Of a DNA stretch of 64,000 bases, positions 46,622-58,116 are shown piece by piece. Origin of the DNA: Euborellia annulipes (Eukaryota > Arthropoda > Insecta > Dermaptera > Anisolabididae). The DNA is taken from the NCBI GenBank assembly GCA_023213315.1, contig JAKCPI010007829.1, positions 124,001 to 188,000 of the forward strand. The letters are read 5' to 3'. How positions within the stretch are numbered: position 1 is the stretch's first letter; every line of letters starts with the position of its first letter. A model generated the notes under the pieces. That model was not told where the DNA came from, searched no databases, and saw only the letters and a program-made list of their open reading frames with translations. Both the position numbers and the translations under genes were made by a program.

Positions 46622-46858
46622 TATTCTTCTTCTTCTCAGTCATTAGTGTCCGACTTGACACGTTGTGGTTACTCTGAGGAGTATCTCTCATGGGAATGAT
46701 ACTGAGGTGGGTTCCCGTTTCCTTCCTCAGGAGGAGGCATCTCAAATAGAGTTGGATAATTTATTGCCATGAGGTGGATTTGAACTCGAGTTGTATTCAA
46801 CTCAGAATTATAATCTTAATTGCTTTATCCCCTCGGCTAATCGCCTCCTCGATCATTA
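46622..46858 (-). mobile_element. SINE-like element S4 with class II tRNA-like head
   Basis: Minus strand: GATTAGCCGAGGGGATAAAG and CGAGTTCAAATCCACCTC resemble A and B boxes of a long-variable-arm tRNA. A ~150-bp body and a GAAGAAGAAGAAT tail follow. One copy only. Confidence 0.6.
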
Positions 46859-47285
46859 TATATGTATATGCATTTGTAACATTTCGGAGGGGGGGGGGGG
46901 CCTTATATACGCCCCTGAGGGGAGTACTCCCCTTCTCTTGTGGTAAAAATTAACTTCCACTCGACTTGATTAAAATTTATTAAAAATTATAATATTTTTA
47001 CTTTCTCTTACCTATATGTTTATGTTAATATACATATATATACAGTGCATATCGAGAGAAAGTATTGGATTCATGTCAAAAATTCGATGTCGAGATTTTA
47101 ATGGATCTTCACGTTTTGAGGTCCCCTGAATCCAAAAAAGTGGTTTTCGCGACATGGTCTGTCTGTGTGTGTTCAAGTGTGTTTAAGCATGAAGGAATTG
47201 AGCTAGGAGTTTGAAATTTTATATTTAAGTTAAACACCCCCGGGAGCATGAAAATAAGCTTTTAATCAAAATCGGCCAAAAAGTA

Positions 47286-48215
47286 GGGGAGACTGTTGTA
47301 CCTTGGACCACTTTTTACATTTTATTTTTTACGCCAAAGTTTTTTGAAATTATAATACTTGAACAGGATCCAGCCATAGTTTAAACCTCTCAGAACAACA
47401 TAAGATATTGATAAATTATATATTTGTATAACTTTAGACAAGATAAATTAAAATCTATTGATATGTAAATTGGTCCATGGTACACGATGTTCGTGTACCT
47501 TGGGACAGACCTCTTGTACCCTTTATAGAGATTAATATACATATTAGGCATATCCAGGCATTCTTATTTAAGCCATTTGGTATCCAAATTGCTTAAATAA
47601 AATCATCGGACTGCCTGGGGTCCGAACCCGCGACTTTTGGCATACGAGGTTAGCCCGCTAACCTCTACACCAAACCCCCCGAGGGCCCTACAAGCATTCT
47701 TCTTCATCACTGTCCTCGTTATCAGTGGATACAAGGCTTAACGCTTCATCTGAATCAGAGGAGGAGCTTGATTTCTGCACAACACATGCGTTACAACGTC
47801 TTGGACCAGCGGTCCAAGGTACACGATGACGTTTGTATCCAAGGTACACGATGGTCTCATTTTAAGCAAAAATGGCCACCTACAAGTAAATACCTAACCA
47901 ATTTTCAAAACAGAGTGAGCGTTTTACTCACCAAAAAATGCGTTATCCACGTAGTCAGTTAGTAGAAATGCTAGTACCAACTTCCCGGAAGCACGGACAT
48001 TCAACCGACAAACGAAAATTTTACTTTTACTATTAAAATAAGACTTTTGCTACGCAAAACCGAAAACAGAAACTGACAGCTGCAAAACTCAACCTGTGCA
48101 CTGGTTTGACCACAGTAGTTAAAAGGGATCACCCGGAGTCAGCTAGGTTGCATCACTTACTAGATAAGTGGACTGGTCCAAGGTACACCATGTCCAAGGT
48201 ACAACAGTCTCCCCC
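47286..48215 (-). mobile_element. pogo-like transposon remnant, TA TSD
   Basis: 930 bp; ends GGGGAGACTGTTGTACCTTG and CAAGGTACAACAGTCTCCCC; TA flanks in a known family A site. CCAAGGTACACGATG repeats lie near both ends. On the minus strand around 47690-47790 a short frame reads CNACVVQKSSSSDSDEAL then STDNEDSDEEE. It resembles the acidic C-terminal tail of pogo/Tigger transposases. The rest of the transposase is not recognisable. It carries a SINE S1 at 47550-47690. Confidence 0.75.
47550..47690 (-). mobile_element. SINE S1, head and body
   Basis: Second-subfamily S1 head (GTAGAGGTTAGCGGGCTAACC on the minus strand) and body, without the 3' domain. It lies inside the pogo-like element at 47286-48215. 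Confidence 0.75.
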
Positions 48216-48898
48216 TACTAGTACTTTACTGATGTAGTTTTTCAGTTTTTTTTTCGATTTTCTCTAAATTTGCTCCGATTTTTTTTTTAATTCAAAAATC
48301 AATTATTTTTTAGTTGCTCTTTAAAATGTATATTCTCATTTTGCCAATGAAATCTTCTGAAGACCACTTTACTCTTGTATTTCATAGGGAAGATAGGAGA
48401 AATGGTTGCCATGGTAACAAAATATCAATATTTTCCCATTCTTATAAATTTTACATCTTGAAATTCCAATGTACCGTACTGTCGGAAAGTAAATATATAG
48501 TGACACGAAAAATCTGGTGTGACAAGCACAGTACACACAGTGCGGCCAGTCACACCAGATTTTTTCTCCTGCACTTTTTTTGGATTGCAAATTTATTCTT
48601 TCGTGATGGGACAAAAATTGTTGTTCGATTTTCTAGATCCCACTGGATAAAGGAGATCTACTTCTCTATTGAATGGCCCAACACTCTTTCAACTTTAATA
48701 AATCCCTTTACGCCATATGCGAAAACTATCAGAAAAAAAATTGGATTTTTTTTCTTTAAATCAGATGCTGTTGCATATGTGTTTATTTGTTAATATAAAC
48801 ATTCCCATGAAAAGTGTAAATCATAAAGTTTTTAACGTTCTTTAATCAGTCATTTCTGAATAATTCTTTAAAAAAATAATTAATGACAATTTTTATAA

Positions 48899-49133
48899 AA
48901 AAAATTTTTTTCACAATCACACTCACATTCACACAGTTTTTCGGCAACTTAGGCCATTTAAGACTTTAAACGATACTCGTATGTTTTAATAAATCTATTG
49001 GGGGTCCAGGCATTTCTACTTAAGCCATTTAGTATCCAAATGCCTTAAATAAAATTATCGGACTGCCTGGGGTCCGAACCCGCGACGTTCGGTTTAGAAG
49101 GTAGGCACGCTACCAACTACTCCAAGCCCCGTA
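48899..49133 (-). mobile_element. SINE S1, full copy
   Basis: Minus-strand copy with CACACTC-rich tail, GCCGAAAAACTG domain, body and tRNA head (GGAGTAGTTGGTAGCGTG, GGGTTCGGACCCC). Confidence 0.85.
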
Positions 49134-49215
49134 GGCTATAAAAAATTTAAACACCGAAAATCCAACCATTAGTTGTTTATGGTGTACATGTCTACGGGAA
49201 ATCAACTTTTAATTT

Positions 49216-49860
49216 CTTCTTACTTACGGTATATATTATTATGTTAATATATACTAGAAAGCCCACGGGGCTTGGAGTAGTTGGTAGCGTGTCTACCTTC
49301 TATACCGAACGTCGCGGGTTCGGATCCCAGGCAGTCCGATAATTTTATTTAAGGCATTTGGATACCAAATGACTTAAATAAAAATGCCTGGACCCCCAAT
49401 ATGTATAATAATCATTAACGGATATCGTTTAAAGTCTTAAATGGCCTAAGTTGCCGAAAAGAATGTGTGAATGAGTGTGTGAATGTGAGCGTGAATGAGA
49501 AAAAAAGTGTGAATGTTTAAAAAAAAAAAAAAAAAAAAAATATACTAGAAAGTATTGGATTCATGTCAAAAATTTGATGTCGCGCACGTTTTGAAGTCCC
49601 CTGAATCCAAGAAAGTTGTTTTCGCGACATGGTCTGTCTGTGTGTGTGTCTGTCTGTCTTTGAACAAAATATCTCAAGAACGAAAAGAGCTGGGTGGTTG
49701 AAATTTTATATTTATGTTAGGTACCCCCTGGGGCGTAACTTGAAGCTTTTGAACAAAATCGGCCAAAGAGTACTAGTACTTTACTGATGTACTTTTTCAG
49801 TTTTTTCGATTTCTCAAAATTCGCTGTAACGATTTTGATTAAAACTAAAAATTTATATAA
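49216..49860 (+). mobile_element. Family A, copy split by SINE S1
   Basis: The left-end hairpin is cut at ATATACTAGAAAG by the SINE at 49262-49539. Family A then continues to GATTTTGATTAAAACT. The right end is missing. Confidence 0.8.
49262..49539 (+). mobile_element. SINE S1, full copy with 13-bp TSD and A-tail
   Basis: Complete S1 ending in about 20 A residues. The flanks ATATACTAGAAAG (49249-49261 and 49540-49552) are identical and lie within a family A left-end hairpin. Confidence 0.92.
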
Positions 49861-50159
49861 AATAAGATGTCATGATTAAGTTTTTTTTATTTAGAGAGAA
49901 GGGGAAAAATAGCGGGAAAATGAGAGAGTGTGTGAGGGATAGAGATAGAGATGCGCCAAGTGCATACCAGATGGTTTCGTTTAATAACAAACAGTGCAGG
50001 AGAAAAAATAATTTTTAATTAATTTTAATCAAATCCAAGTGGAAGTTTATCATAAGTCAAGGGGGATTCTCACCTTAGATCTTCTCCATCTTCTAGTATC
50101 TCAATTATATACTAGAAAATTGAAAAAGAACATTAAAAAATATTCATATTGTAAATTGC

Positions 50160-51385
50160 ATAATTTCTTTTACCTATATATGAAAGAGATCAAAAATTCG
50201 ATGTCGATATTTTGATGGATATGCATGTTTTGCGGTCCTCTGAGTTCAAAAAAGTGGGTACTGCAAATCGGTCCGTGACTGTGTAGACATTTTGAAGCAT
50301 GAAGAAAATGACTTTCGAGGTTGAAATTTCAAATTTATTTATATTAGGTACCTCCTGGTTCGTTCAGGGGCTCACATCTTGTGGGTACGTGGATGGCGAC
50401 CACGAGCTGCCCGAGCTGGGACAGGCAATCCTTCAATTCTTTGTATGTCTGTCTCTTCCTTCCTCTTATCACAGGCGACAGACCGTGCGACGGGCCGGCC
50501 TTTCCTATTCCTTCCGGTCGCAACAACGAATGATAGGGCTGGAGGGAGTAAGTTAGGTCCGCTGACCCCGCATCGCGGGAATAGGGCGAGGACAGAAGAA
50601 GTTAGGTACCTCCTGGCACGTGACACGAAGCTTTTGAACAAAATCGGCCAAAAAGTACTACGTACTTTACTGATGTACTTTATCAATTGTTATCGATTTT
50701 CACAGAATTATCTGTAAGGATTTTAATTAAAATTCATTAATCAATTATTTTTTAAATGCTATTTAAAATTTAAAATTTTTCGTAAAAATGTTTTAAGTAC
50801 ATTTTACTGAATACTAAGATTTTTAGTTAGCATGAAGGAATTGTTCTATTGGATTGAAATTTTATATTTAAGTTAGGTACTATCCCGGACACTCAAAATA
50901 ATTTTTTGAACAAAATCGGCCAAAAAGTACTAGTATTTTATTGATGTACTCTTTAAGTTTTATTTTTTGATTTTCTCAAAATCCCCTTCACCAAAATTTT
51001 TTAAAATTCACAAATCAATTATTTTTTATATGCTCTTTAAAATGTATATTCTCATTTTGCCCAAAAGTGTTTTTAAGTACACTTTACTGATGTAGTATTT
51101 CAGATTTTTCAAATATATTTTTCGCTCCTTCCAGAGCCAATGTTAAATCCCCATATGGGGATTTGCATGTCCAAAAGGGGGTCCCCTTTGGAACTTTTTA
51201 CACATTTTACAAAATTTTTTTTCCAATTCTTATGATATTTAAGATTGATTTTCTATTGTGTATGACATATCCAAATAAATTTTGAAAAATAACCATAGAT
51301 TATTTCATTTAACAGTTCAGTTAACATTTAAAATACACAGAGTATTTATAAATATATTTCGACATAAAAAATCTGGTGGGACAGA
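50160..51385 (+). mobile_element. Family A fragments with S3 inserted
   Basis: 50160-50358 and 50602-50810 are one copy cut by S3. 50815-51110 is another middle segment. 51120-51385 is right-half sequence of the long subfamily (GGGGGTCCCCTTTGGAAC). Confidence 0.7.
50359..50601 (+). mobile_element. S3 element with 15-bp TSD
   Basis: S3 in plus orientation from TTCGTTCAGGGGCTCAC to a (GAA)-rich end. It is flanked by TTAGGTACCTCCTGG (50344-50358 and 50602-50616), a perfect duplication of family A sequence. The tail is ACAGAAGAAG and not poly(A). Confidence 0.88.
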
Positions 51386-51499
51386 TTTTTCTTACTGAAG
51401 GCCCACACTCACTGGAGTGATAACAGGGGCGTATATAAGGAGGGGTGCCCGGGCCCCCTCCTCCCCCCGAAATTTTTCAAATCTATTTTGTCAATTTTG

Positions 51500-51642
51500 C
51501 AATACGGTAACATTAAATATAAATTTTTTTAGGACATATTTCATAAAAAAAAATACTATTAATTATAGCATTTGAAACCCGTGCTTAACTCAATTTTTAA
51601 TTTTTTTTTGGCGCTTGACACACTATTGCATAACAGGGTCCA
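51500..51642. mobile_element. GGACCCTG MITE, half copy
   Basis: Only the part from about ATTAAATATAAATTTTTT to the TIR (GACACACTATTGCATAACAG) is present. It directly follows a CAGGGGCGTATATA half-element. Confidence 0.75.
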
Positions 51643-51762
51643 TAAATATACAGGGTATTATGCAAGAGGATATCGAATTTGAATAGACAAGCGACGATAC
51701 TCTCTCGTCCTTTCACTTCATTTTATTTAATCAATCACCAATCGATCTTAAAATTCCAAAAC

Positions 51763-51793
<31 letters not shown>

Positions 51794-52249
51794 CAATTGT
51801 TGGGTGTGAGAGAGAGAAAAATGGCGGATATAAGTTTTTTTAATTCAATAACCCGTATTGTTTTTGTTTTTTTTTTTTTAAATTAATTCAACTCTTTTTT
51901 TGTTTGCTCGTCAAATATTTGATCTTACAACATGTTTTTATTATTATTGACGGCATTTCTTCTTTTATTTATTTATTTATTTTTTTTTTTCAAGAATCAA
52001 TTCATTTTTTTCTCCCTTAGGGCAAAGAGAAAGACAGAGAGAGGGAATGTCACAAAGAAGACAAATAAATAAATCTTGTGTTTTTTTTTTTTTTTTTTTT
52101 TTTTATTTGAGTTTGTATATATAAATCGCGGAAATAAATTCTAATTATTAAATACAGCGAAAATTCGCCATCAAATAAATTTGATTTACTAAAATTCATA
52201 ACACCATCATTTTTGTTAGCCACTCTTTGGTATATTCTCAATGATAATA
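51643..52249. other. No gene recognised; possible short exon
   Basis: (AAT)n at 51767-51792. At 52001-52020 a pyrimidine tract ends CCCTTAG, followed by 15 open codons (GKEKDRERECHKEDK) and TAA. Too short to call. Confidence 0.3.
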
Positions 52250-52395
52250 AAAAAATTTGGTGTGAATGGCGCAGAGCACACAACTGCGGTAAGAGAAAGT
52301 GCCGGTCACACCAGATTTTTTGTGTCAAGCACCTGAGTTCCAAACTTGACCGCGCGATTCATAGATGGCGCTGAGCTACGAATACTTCCACATTA
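52250..52395 (-). mobile_element. Family A right-end fragment, long subfamily
   Basis: A short TCTGGTGTG-type hairpin, then CACCTGAGTTCCAAACTTGA and GATGGCGCTGAGCTACGAA. Confidence 0.65.
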
Positions 52396-52412
52396 GTAAA
52401 GTGTACTTCAAA

Positions 52413-52647
52413 CAAGGGCGGATACAAGGGGGGGGGTAATTAATCCCTCTGAGATTTGAAAAAAATACTTTTATTTCAAAAAAAAAAAAAGATTTTTTTT
52501 AAAAATTTGATTTATATTTATATTCTGTCAAACAAATACAGAATGCGCTTTTAAATTACCGAAATTAAGAAAAAAATGTGTGCTGTGCGACCAGTCACTC
52601 CAGATTACCCCCCCCCCCCCCGAGAAACACCTCTGGATCCGCCACTG
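52413..52647. mobile_element. hAT MITE (CAAGGGCGGATAC), 8-bp TSD
   Basis: 235 bp with perfect ACTTCAAA duplication (52405-52412, 52648-52655) and the same family A-derived right part. Confidence 0.88.
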
Positions 52648-52655
52648 ACTTCAAA

Positions 52656-53202
52656 CGATTTCCACAAAAAATCTCGCTAATATACTTTTTAAAGAGCATC
52701 TAAAAATAGTTGATTTATGAATCTATATGTATATATAATAGTGGAGTATCCGTCTGTCTGTCTGTCTATCACGCTCTGTTTGACCAACTTTCCCTTGGAA
52801 TTTTGAAACGAAATTTTGCAGTCTTATTAGAGGACGTTATGGAGAGTCCAGTGGAAATACTCTGGTCCCAATATTCAGTATAATGTATTCTATGAATGTA
52901 AACAAATTCTCAAGCAGACACTGGATTGGAATAGTAAGAATAATTTTCTTTTTTATTATGTTCTTATAGGATGTTCTTCTTAGGTACTTTTCTTATACAA
53001 TGTTCTTGGTAGTTAATGTGTTTTTTGTTAGCCATGTTTTTTTCCTTATAATGTTTTACTAGACTGTATTTTTGTACTATGTTTTTTTTCTTTTAAACTA
53101 TAAATTGTTTTGTTATTGTATGTATACATATACAAATTTTGTAAACATATATTTTTGTAACGATGTTTAGCTCAATGGTGGTTAGTATGCCAAAGAGAGA
53201 AT
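52656..53202. other. No gene recognised
   Basis: A family A middle trace (TAAAGAGCATCTAAAAATAG), then GTCTGTCTGTCTGT at 52750-52763 and AT-rich DNA with repeated ATGTTCTT units near 52970-53010. Confidence 0.45.
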
Positions 53203-54050
53203 AAAAAAATCTGAGTGACTAGCGCCAGCTAATAACTTTCCTCTTACCCTTCGGTAAGAGAAAGTTGTGCACTGTGCTGGTCACACCAGATTTTTGTGTC
53301 GAGATATATTTAGTTTCCCATAGCACCTTAGTTTCAAACTTGCATTTTAAATGTTGATTGCTTGAAATAAACTATGGTTATTTTTCAAAATTTTAATCTT
53401 ACATTTGGACATTTTATACACAATATAGATTCGTAAATAAATACAAAATTTCATAAGAATTGGAAAAAAAAAATTTTAAATGCGTAAAAAGTTCCAAAGG
53501 GGACCCCCTTTTGAATCGAAATTAACATACAAATCCCTATAGGAAATTAACATTGGCCAAATGCGAAGATAAGGTAGAAAAATTTAAAACGCGAAGAAAG
53601 AGAGAAGATAGTTTTGTGAGAGAGAGAGATATGTTTTCTCCGAAAAAAAAAATGGGCGTTTAAATAATAATTCATTTTTAATCTAATATAATATAAAATA
53701 AAAAAGAAAAAGATTTAAATTCGGTTACCATGGCAACCATTTATTTCTCCTATCTTTTCCTATGAAGCACAAGAGTAAAATGTGCTTCAAACAATTTTGA
53801 GGGCAAAACGAGAATATACATTTGAAAGAGCATCTAAAAAATAATTGATTTTTGAATTTTAATCAAAATCGTTAGAGCGAATTTTGAGAAAATCGAAAAA
53901 AACTGAAAAAGTACATCAGTAAAGTACTAGTACTTTTTGGCCGATTTTGATTAAAAGCTTATTTTGTCGGTCCCGGGGGGTGTTTAACTTAAATATAAAA
54001 TTTCAGCCTCATAGCTCAATTCCTTCATGCTTAAAATTGAACACACACAG

Positions 54051-54116
<66 letters not shown>

Positions 54117-54264
54117 CAAGTCGCGAAAAACCACTTTTTTGGATTCAGGGGACCTCAAAACGTGAAGATCCATCAAAATCTCGACATCGAATTTTTGACA
54201 TGAAACCAATACTTTCTCTCTATATATATATTACATATATACATAGGTAAGAGAAAGTAAAAAA
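53203..54264 (-). mobile_element. Family A, long subfamily, full copy
   Basis: 1,062 bp with both hairpins and the AAGGGGACCCCCTTTTGAA block. It has a (AC)n(ACAG)n tract at 54043-54116. Confidence 0.88.
54043..54116 (+). repeat. (AC)n(ACAG)n microsatellite in family A
   Basis: AC dinucleotides followed by about ten ACAG units, at the family A variable slot. Confidence 0.9.
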
Positions 54265-54374
54265 TTATCTTTTTATAATTAAAAAAGACGAGGGTTCCGA
54301 ACCAGCTGGCGGAGGTTCAAGGGGGAGGGGGACGAAGCCCCAAGGCGGGCGACACAGCTTCTCACGATTAAAAA

Positions 54375-54712
54375 GTTATTATAAATCGTTGGAGCGAATT
54401 TTGAGAAAATCGAAAAAAAAAAACTGAAAAAGTACATCAGTAAAGTACTTTTTTGGGCGATTTTGTTCAAAAGCTTATTTTCACCCCTTGGGGGGTGTCT
54501 AACTTAAAAATAAAATTTCAACCTCTTAGCTCTTTTAGTTCCTGAGATATTTTGTTCCCAAACACACAGAGAGACAGACCAATTTGTGGGACCCACTTTT
54601 TGGACTCAGGGGACCTCAAAACATGTATATCCATCAAAATCTCGACATCAAATTTTTGACATGATCGCAATATATATTTTATATGTTTATAGGGTAGAGA
54701 AAGTAAAAATCA
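54375..54712 (-). mobile_element. Family A, left-half fragment
   Basis: ATCGTTGGAGCGAATTTTGA through TTGTTCCCAAACACACAGAG to a degraded left hairpin (GGGTAGAGAAAGTA). Confidence 0.7.
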
Positions 54713-55025
54713 TGTGGGACAGCACATTACTAATTGAGGCTGTGAAGTCAGTTACACCAGATTTTAAAATATGGTAATAATAATAATTGCTACTAGGTTT
54801 TGCATTTTATTTATCCTCAGTCCCACTTTTTTTAATCAAAGAACAATCTATATCCTTAAAAGAAAAATAATTGTATTAAAGCTTTCGTGGTTTGTATTAT
54901 TATGGCAGTCGAAACGTTCTACAGTATTTTTAATTTTTAATAAATAATTAATAACAAAATGTGGTTTATAAGTCTCATGTTATTTTATTATTTTTTAATT
55001 TTCCTTCCAGATGTTTTTTTTTTTT
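54713..55025. other. No gene recognised
   Basis: A trace of GTCGAAACGTTC at 54908-54919. Otherwise unassigned. Confidence 0.45.
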
Positions 55026-55208
55026 TTCCTTTCAAGAGATGCTGAATCAGAGCAAGCGTTGATCTCCTTCTCTTTTTTGTTGTTGTTGTTATATAATTTA
55101 ATCCCCACTATGGGGGACAAATTTCTATTCACGGAAATTGATCCATTATTATATTATAAAGAAAGAAACCGTCGCCGTCATAATGGTCTTCATTTAATGA
55201 TCGTTTAA
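55026..55208 (+). CDS. Weak candidate terminal exon
   Basis: After a pyrimidine-rich TTTCCTTTCAAG, an open frame of about 57 codons runs to TAA at 55206-55208. It starts DAESEQALISF, includes a leucine run from a TTG repeat, and ends RRRHNGLHLMIV. No homology is recognised. The surrounding DNA is not an obvious repeat. It may be a chance frame. Confidence 0.15.
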   Translation, partial: FLSRDAESEQALISFSFLLLLLYNLIPTMGDKFLFTEIDPLLYYKERNRRRHNGLHLMIV

Positions 55209-56216
55209 TTTTATCAATGAAGATAATTTATTAAATGAATCATTTTAGATTAATCTAAGAAGAATTACCCTCTCCAGCGGGACGGGGGGATTTTTTCTGA
55301 CTATTATCCTCTATAATTTTAATCATTTCTTGTAAGACTTGCTCCCGTGATCAAGTAGCGCGCGTTTTTTTGCAAATTCGCATTCATCAATAAGCCCCGG
55401 GACCAACAAACAGATGGCGCTTCTAATAACAAATTCATAACATTCTCAGTTAGTACAAATTTTACTTACTAACTTTAAGGTGTGCGTCTCGAAAAACGGT
55501 TAGGACACGAATGACTACCGAGTTACTCTAGGCGGCAAGAGATGGCGTTAGTTTTTCCCATAGGAATACAAGGGATTTATTCCATTTCATTTGAAAGATT
55601 CCAGCTAATTAATTAAGGGTAGAAAATTAATTATTTTTTAACACAATGATTACTAATTTAATTATCTATAAAATATAGAGCGAATTTTTTAAAAATATCT
55701 TTTTTTAATGCGATTAATCTAAAAAAAAAAAATTCATTTTTATCGAAAATCAAAAAATGGGCTTCACAAGTTGTAGATATTTTAAATAGCTTTAATTAAA
55801 AAAATTTGAGGTCGATAGCTTCAAAATTGTGGCCCGCTGGAATCTCTCCCAAAATTAGCACCCCCGAGACGCGCACCTTAAGAGATGATAGTGATTTTTT
55901 TCTATTTTGACAAGACTTTTCATACACCGAAATGTTTATTTCTTTCAAATTGATGCGTTTTTAATTACACCGTAAAGAAATCAATCAAATTAATGCAATT
56001 TAGACTAGGATGAAGTTTCTAAACCTAACAAATAAAAGAAGTAAAAAAAGAAATAGGGATAGAGCAAAAGAATTATCAAGAAGATGAATAAAATACATAT
56101 TTAAATAAATATCTCAAATAAAATTTTCAGAAAAAAATTCCTTCGAGCCGGATTTGAACCAGCGACCTATGGATTTCTATAATGTTAAACCTCTACAGTC
56201 CACCGCTCTACCAACT

Positions 56217-58116
56217 TTTTTTATATATTGAAGATGTTTATTGAACCAGAATGAATTATTTACATTTTTTTTTACAAATAAACATGTATTATTCTATAGA
56301 ATGTTCGTTTTTTTTATTTATTTGATCCCCTTTAGGGATACTCATAAATATTTAGAGTCTTTTTTTTTCTTATTTCTTAATTTATATATATTACATTATT
56401 TACATTATTTTTTTATTTTCTTAACAGTTATATTGTTTTTGATTGTTTATTTTTTCCCAGGGGACGATGGTTTTCGAACCTGGTACTTAATGGAATTATT
56501 GAATTTTAACTTAAAAAAAAAACTAAACCTAAGATCTAAAAACTTAAAAAAAACTAAACTTAAGATTAAAAACTATTCTACACTTCACTGCACTGCACTG
56601 ATGATTTTGTTTTTGTTTTTATCTGCCCATCAGCTGACACTTTACTTAATGCTACACTATTTTCTATTACTACTTACATATATTTATTTACAATAACAAG
56701 AAATGGTTGACTACCCCTCTGCAAGCCACCAGTATTTTTTCCTTTCTTTTTTTAGTTTCTTCTTATCCAATGTCCCAATACTTTGACTGAATCTCCATCT
56801 GCGATCTGGGTCAGATCCAAGCAGGTGGGGCTCAAAATCAATTTTTCTGTCTTTCTTATGTCTCAATATATGGTAAAGTATTGGGACATTGTTTTCATCT
56901 TGGATGTAGCCTCTGCTATCCAAAAAAATGAATGCCTCTGGTGGTATGTATCCTGAATTTAGTGTTTTCTCGAAATATAGTTCATTAGGAAAGACGGATG
57001 CATGTATCAAACTGTTCTCTTTAATAGCGACCACATTTAAATAGTGGTCTCGGATCAGCTTGATCATGAAGCAGTCGATCCTATTAATTTTGGCCAGATC
57101 ATAAATTTTGTTATTGCTAATATAATGGAGATAATCCGTCTCCGCCGAGCGGTATCTCCCCAGGCAGGCCCTGAGGCAGCGCCGCTCATAGAGCCGGATC
57201 ATTTCCATTGTTGAGGCACTTTGGTTATACCAGATGCTACATCCATAGGTGATAATGGGCCTAATTAATAATTGATAACAAATAATTTTGCATTTTGGAT
57301 CTAGCTGCTTGCAGAAGAATAGTCTTTTGCATTTCATGAAGGCCGCTTTGGCCTTTCGCAGTTGATTCTCGATATGTCTGTCAAAGAATAAGCGTTCGTC
57401 GAAGAGAACGCCTAAATATTTGACAGCTTTTTTATGTGGGATTCTTTCGTTATTTAATTTAATGTGAAATGTTTTATAATTTTGTCTTACATCAAGAATT
57501 GTTTTCGAAAGTGTTGGCCTAAATAGAATAGTCTCACATTTGTCGACGTTAATTTTTTAGTTTCCAAGTTGCATAGAATGCGTGAATTCTTTCAAATAGA
57601 TTTTGTAGTTTAATTTGTATTTCCGAGACTTTTTTGTCCGAAATGTATATTATCAAGTCATCTGCGAATGCCAAAGCGCTTTTCGATTTTTCAATATTTA
57701 AATCAAATGATGTTAATACATCACTAATATAAATATTGAATAACAATGGAGAATTCACAGTTCCCTGTTGAAGGCCGTCTTTCACAAGAAATTTTTTTGT
57801 TGAATTTTGTATGCCGTTTGTAACGACAAAACTCCTTCCCTGGATCATATTATGGATTAATTTTATGAGATCACGATCAAACCCTTTTCTAATTAGTTTA
57901 AAGAGGAGCCCGTCTTGCCAGGTTGTGTCAAATGCTTTCTGAACGTCAATCAAGCATGCCCCAGTGCATTTATTTTCGCTTAATGCCCAATTAATATCTG
58001 AAGTTAATTTTGTCATTGCATGAGTTGTCGAATGTTTAAATCGAAATCCGAATTGTGTTTCAGGGATAATATTATTTTCATCGCAAAATTGAACAAGTCT
58101 CTTATTAATCACCACT
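56217..58116 (-). mobile_element. 5'-truncated Jockey/I-type LINE inserted in tRNA-Tyr
   Basis: A non-LTR retrotransposon copy of about 1,900 bp on the minus strand. It starts inside the reverse transcriptase domain, so it is 5'-truncated. It ends in a short A run and is flanked by the 18-bp TSD AGTTGGTAGAGCGGTGGA (56199-56216 and 58117-58134). Those are the hallmarks of target-primed reverse transcription. About 490 bp of 3' UTR follow the stop codon at 56711. Protein features are described in the CDS entry. The clade is assigned only broadly, by the RT and the C-terminal region. Whether this LINE family prefers tRNA genes cannot be told from one insertion. Confidence 0.93.
56711..58116 (-). 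pseudogene. LINE ORF2 remnant: reverse transcriptase and C-terminal region
   Basis: The first frame (58116 to 57549, about 190 codons) reads as a reverse transcriptase from the finger/palm region. It has QFGFRFKHSTTHA, an LIDVQKAFDTTW motif (first catalytic Asp), GLQQGTVNSPLLFNIYISD, and the catalytic FADD (ALAFADDLIIYISD). At a run of A residues near 57549 one base is gained or lost. The protein then continues in another frame with KINVDKCETILF, YLGVLFDERL and HIENQLRKAKAA, the usual thumb region. The last open part (57337-56711, 208 codons) has the Jockey-like post-RT region (RPIITYGCSIWY, RLYERRCLRACLG) and stops at 56711. The upstream endonuclease and ORF1 are missing. One frameshift and the truncation make it a dead copy, but the reading frame is otherwise open, so the insertion looks young. 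Confidence 0.9.

Larger units (their letters stand above)
46996..48566 (+). mobile_element. Family A, full copy split by a pogo-like element
   Basis: 46996-47285 and 48216-48566 join at AAGTACTAGTAC. The insert is 47286-48215. Both family A end hairpins are present. Confidence 0.88.

Noticed and set aside
48314..48793. 159-codon open frame
   Set aside because: The first ~80 codons are translated family A sequence, so the frame is accidental.
52021..52068. 15-codon terminal exon after CCCTTAG
   Set aside because: Good acceptor pattern, but the peptide is short and low complexity. Chance is likely.
56241..56696. 151-codon plus-strand frame
   Set aside because: Antisense to the LINE 3' UTR and end, extremely Phe/Leu-rich from T runs.
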